Part shown: positions 63,919-64,000 of the stretch, in pieces | Numbering within the stretch: position 1 is the stretch's first letter | How the letters are laid out: each line of letters starts with the position of its first letter | Assembly: GCF_002904165.1 (NCBI RefSeq) | Contig: NZ_CVTD020000028.1 | Span: forward strand, 1-64,000 | Length of the DNA: 64,000 bases | Origin: Herbinix hemicellulosilytica | Lineage (GTDB): Bacteria; Bacillota; Clostridia; Lachnospirales; Lachnospiraceae | Direction: 5' to 3' | Notes under the pieces: generated by a model | The model's input: the letters and a program-made list of their open reading frames with translations, nothing else | Told to the model about the DNA's origin: nothing | Database searches by the model: none | Program-made: the position numbers and the translations under genes

Positions 63919-64000
63919 ATGAGCTACCGGGTAGGATTTGCCAGCATATGCGGTGTTATTGATCAGCATTTCGGATCGGCCAGGTACTGGCAGATATATG
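63919..64000 (+). CDS. NifX/NifB-type cofactor protein, N-terminus only (partial)
   Basis: ATG 63919 with AGAGGTGG upstream opens a frame to the window end. The 27 visible residues include VGFASICGVIDQHFGSARYW. The V(D/A)QHFG-x-A motif is typical of the dinitrogenase iron-molybdenum cofactor (NifX/NafY/NifB C-terminal) domain. It follows the NifK-like gene after 176 nt and fits a cofactor-assembly role. The 63743-63918 gap shows nothing else I can support. Confidence 0.75.
   Translation, partial: MSYRVGFASICGVIDQHFGSARYWQIY

Noticed and set aside
1-64000. CRISPR array, tRNA or rRNA genes, prophage
   Set aside because: No regularly spaced direct repeats, no tRNA cloverleaf with CCA context, no rRNA motifs and no phage structural genes were seen.

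Overview
This 64-kb window is chromosomal DNA of a low-GC, spore-forming, motile, anaerobic Clostridia-type bacterium, most like a Lachnospirales/Clostridiales member. The evidence is its AT-rich intergenic DNA, strong Shine-Dalgarno sites, two T-box leaders, SpoIID and BofA homologues, flagellin and FliS, a Gram-positive Tad/Flp secretion locus and a BmrCD-type ABC exporter. No tRNA, rRNA, CRISPR or prophage was found. One IS1380-family insertion sequence and one MITE-like inverted-repeat element are present. The genus is not assigned.

Layout. 1-6.3 kb: tail of an upstream gene, sirtuin (cobB), ECF-type S component, transketolase, and an OmpR-type two-component pair. 6.6-10.6 kb (minus): heterodimeric ABC exporter preceded by a 356-nt promoter-leader region with a small leader ORF and an attenuator-like hairpin. 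10.7-14.8 kb: small alarmone synthetase, S1-domain protein, nuclease-like hypothetical, galE. 15.3-17.8 kb: Met T-box and metG. 17.9-19.7 kb: DUF885 lipoprotein. 19.8-25.2 kb: a sigma-28-type promoter drives a 1056-aa FliK-like repeat protein, flagellin and FliS. 25.3-26 kb: DUF2508 and BofA-like genes, divergent. 26.0-37.1 kb: a full Tad/Flp locus (TadZ, TadA, TadB, TadC, Flp pilin, DUF5702-like, two TadE-like, prepilin peptidase, FHA protein). 37.2-45.8 kb: glycerol kinase, rhomboid, flavodoxin-SCP2 fusion, soluble histidine kinase, HIT protein, murG, TSCPD protein, serine hydrolase, mtnN. 45.9-50.6 kb: MoxR-DUF58-transglutaminase operon. 50.6-52 kb: IS1380 element. 52.1-54.3 kb: SpoIID, small zinc-ribbon membrane protein, nicotinamidase-like hydrolase. 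54.6-57.3 kb: Trp T-box, trpB, trpA.

The most interesting region is 57.5-64 kb. A consensus promoter precedes a 40-codon ORF in which 11 of 16 consecutive codons are Met or Cys. A strong GNRA-loop terminator follows it, and a stretch inside the last codons of the ORF can pair with the terminator's 3' arm. This is the classic geometry of ribosome-mediated attenuation. Downstream lie two peptidases (M20-like and C39-like), a Cys/Met-metabolism PLP enzyme, two nitrogenase component-1-like subunits that keep the P-cluster cysteines and both FeMo-co ligands, and the start of a NifX/NifB-type protein. I infer a sulfur-amino-acid-controlled operon built around a nitrogenase-like reductase, possibly a carbon-sulfur lyase resembling methylthio-alkane reductase (MarBHDK). 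The reductase partner (NifH-like) is not inside the window.

A second leader-peptide system precedes the ABC exporter and resembles in plan the bmrB leader of Bacillus subtilis bmrCD, though without recognisable sequence identity. Both leader systems are read from sequence geometry alone and have not been tested by folding software or experiment.
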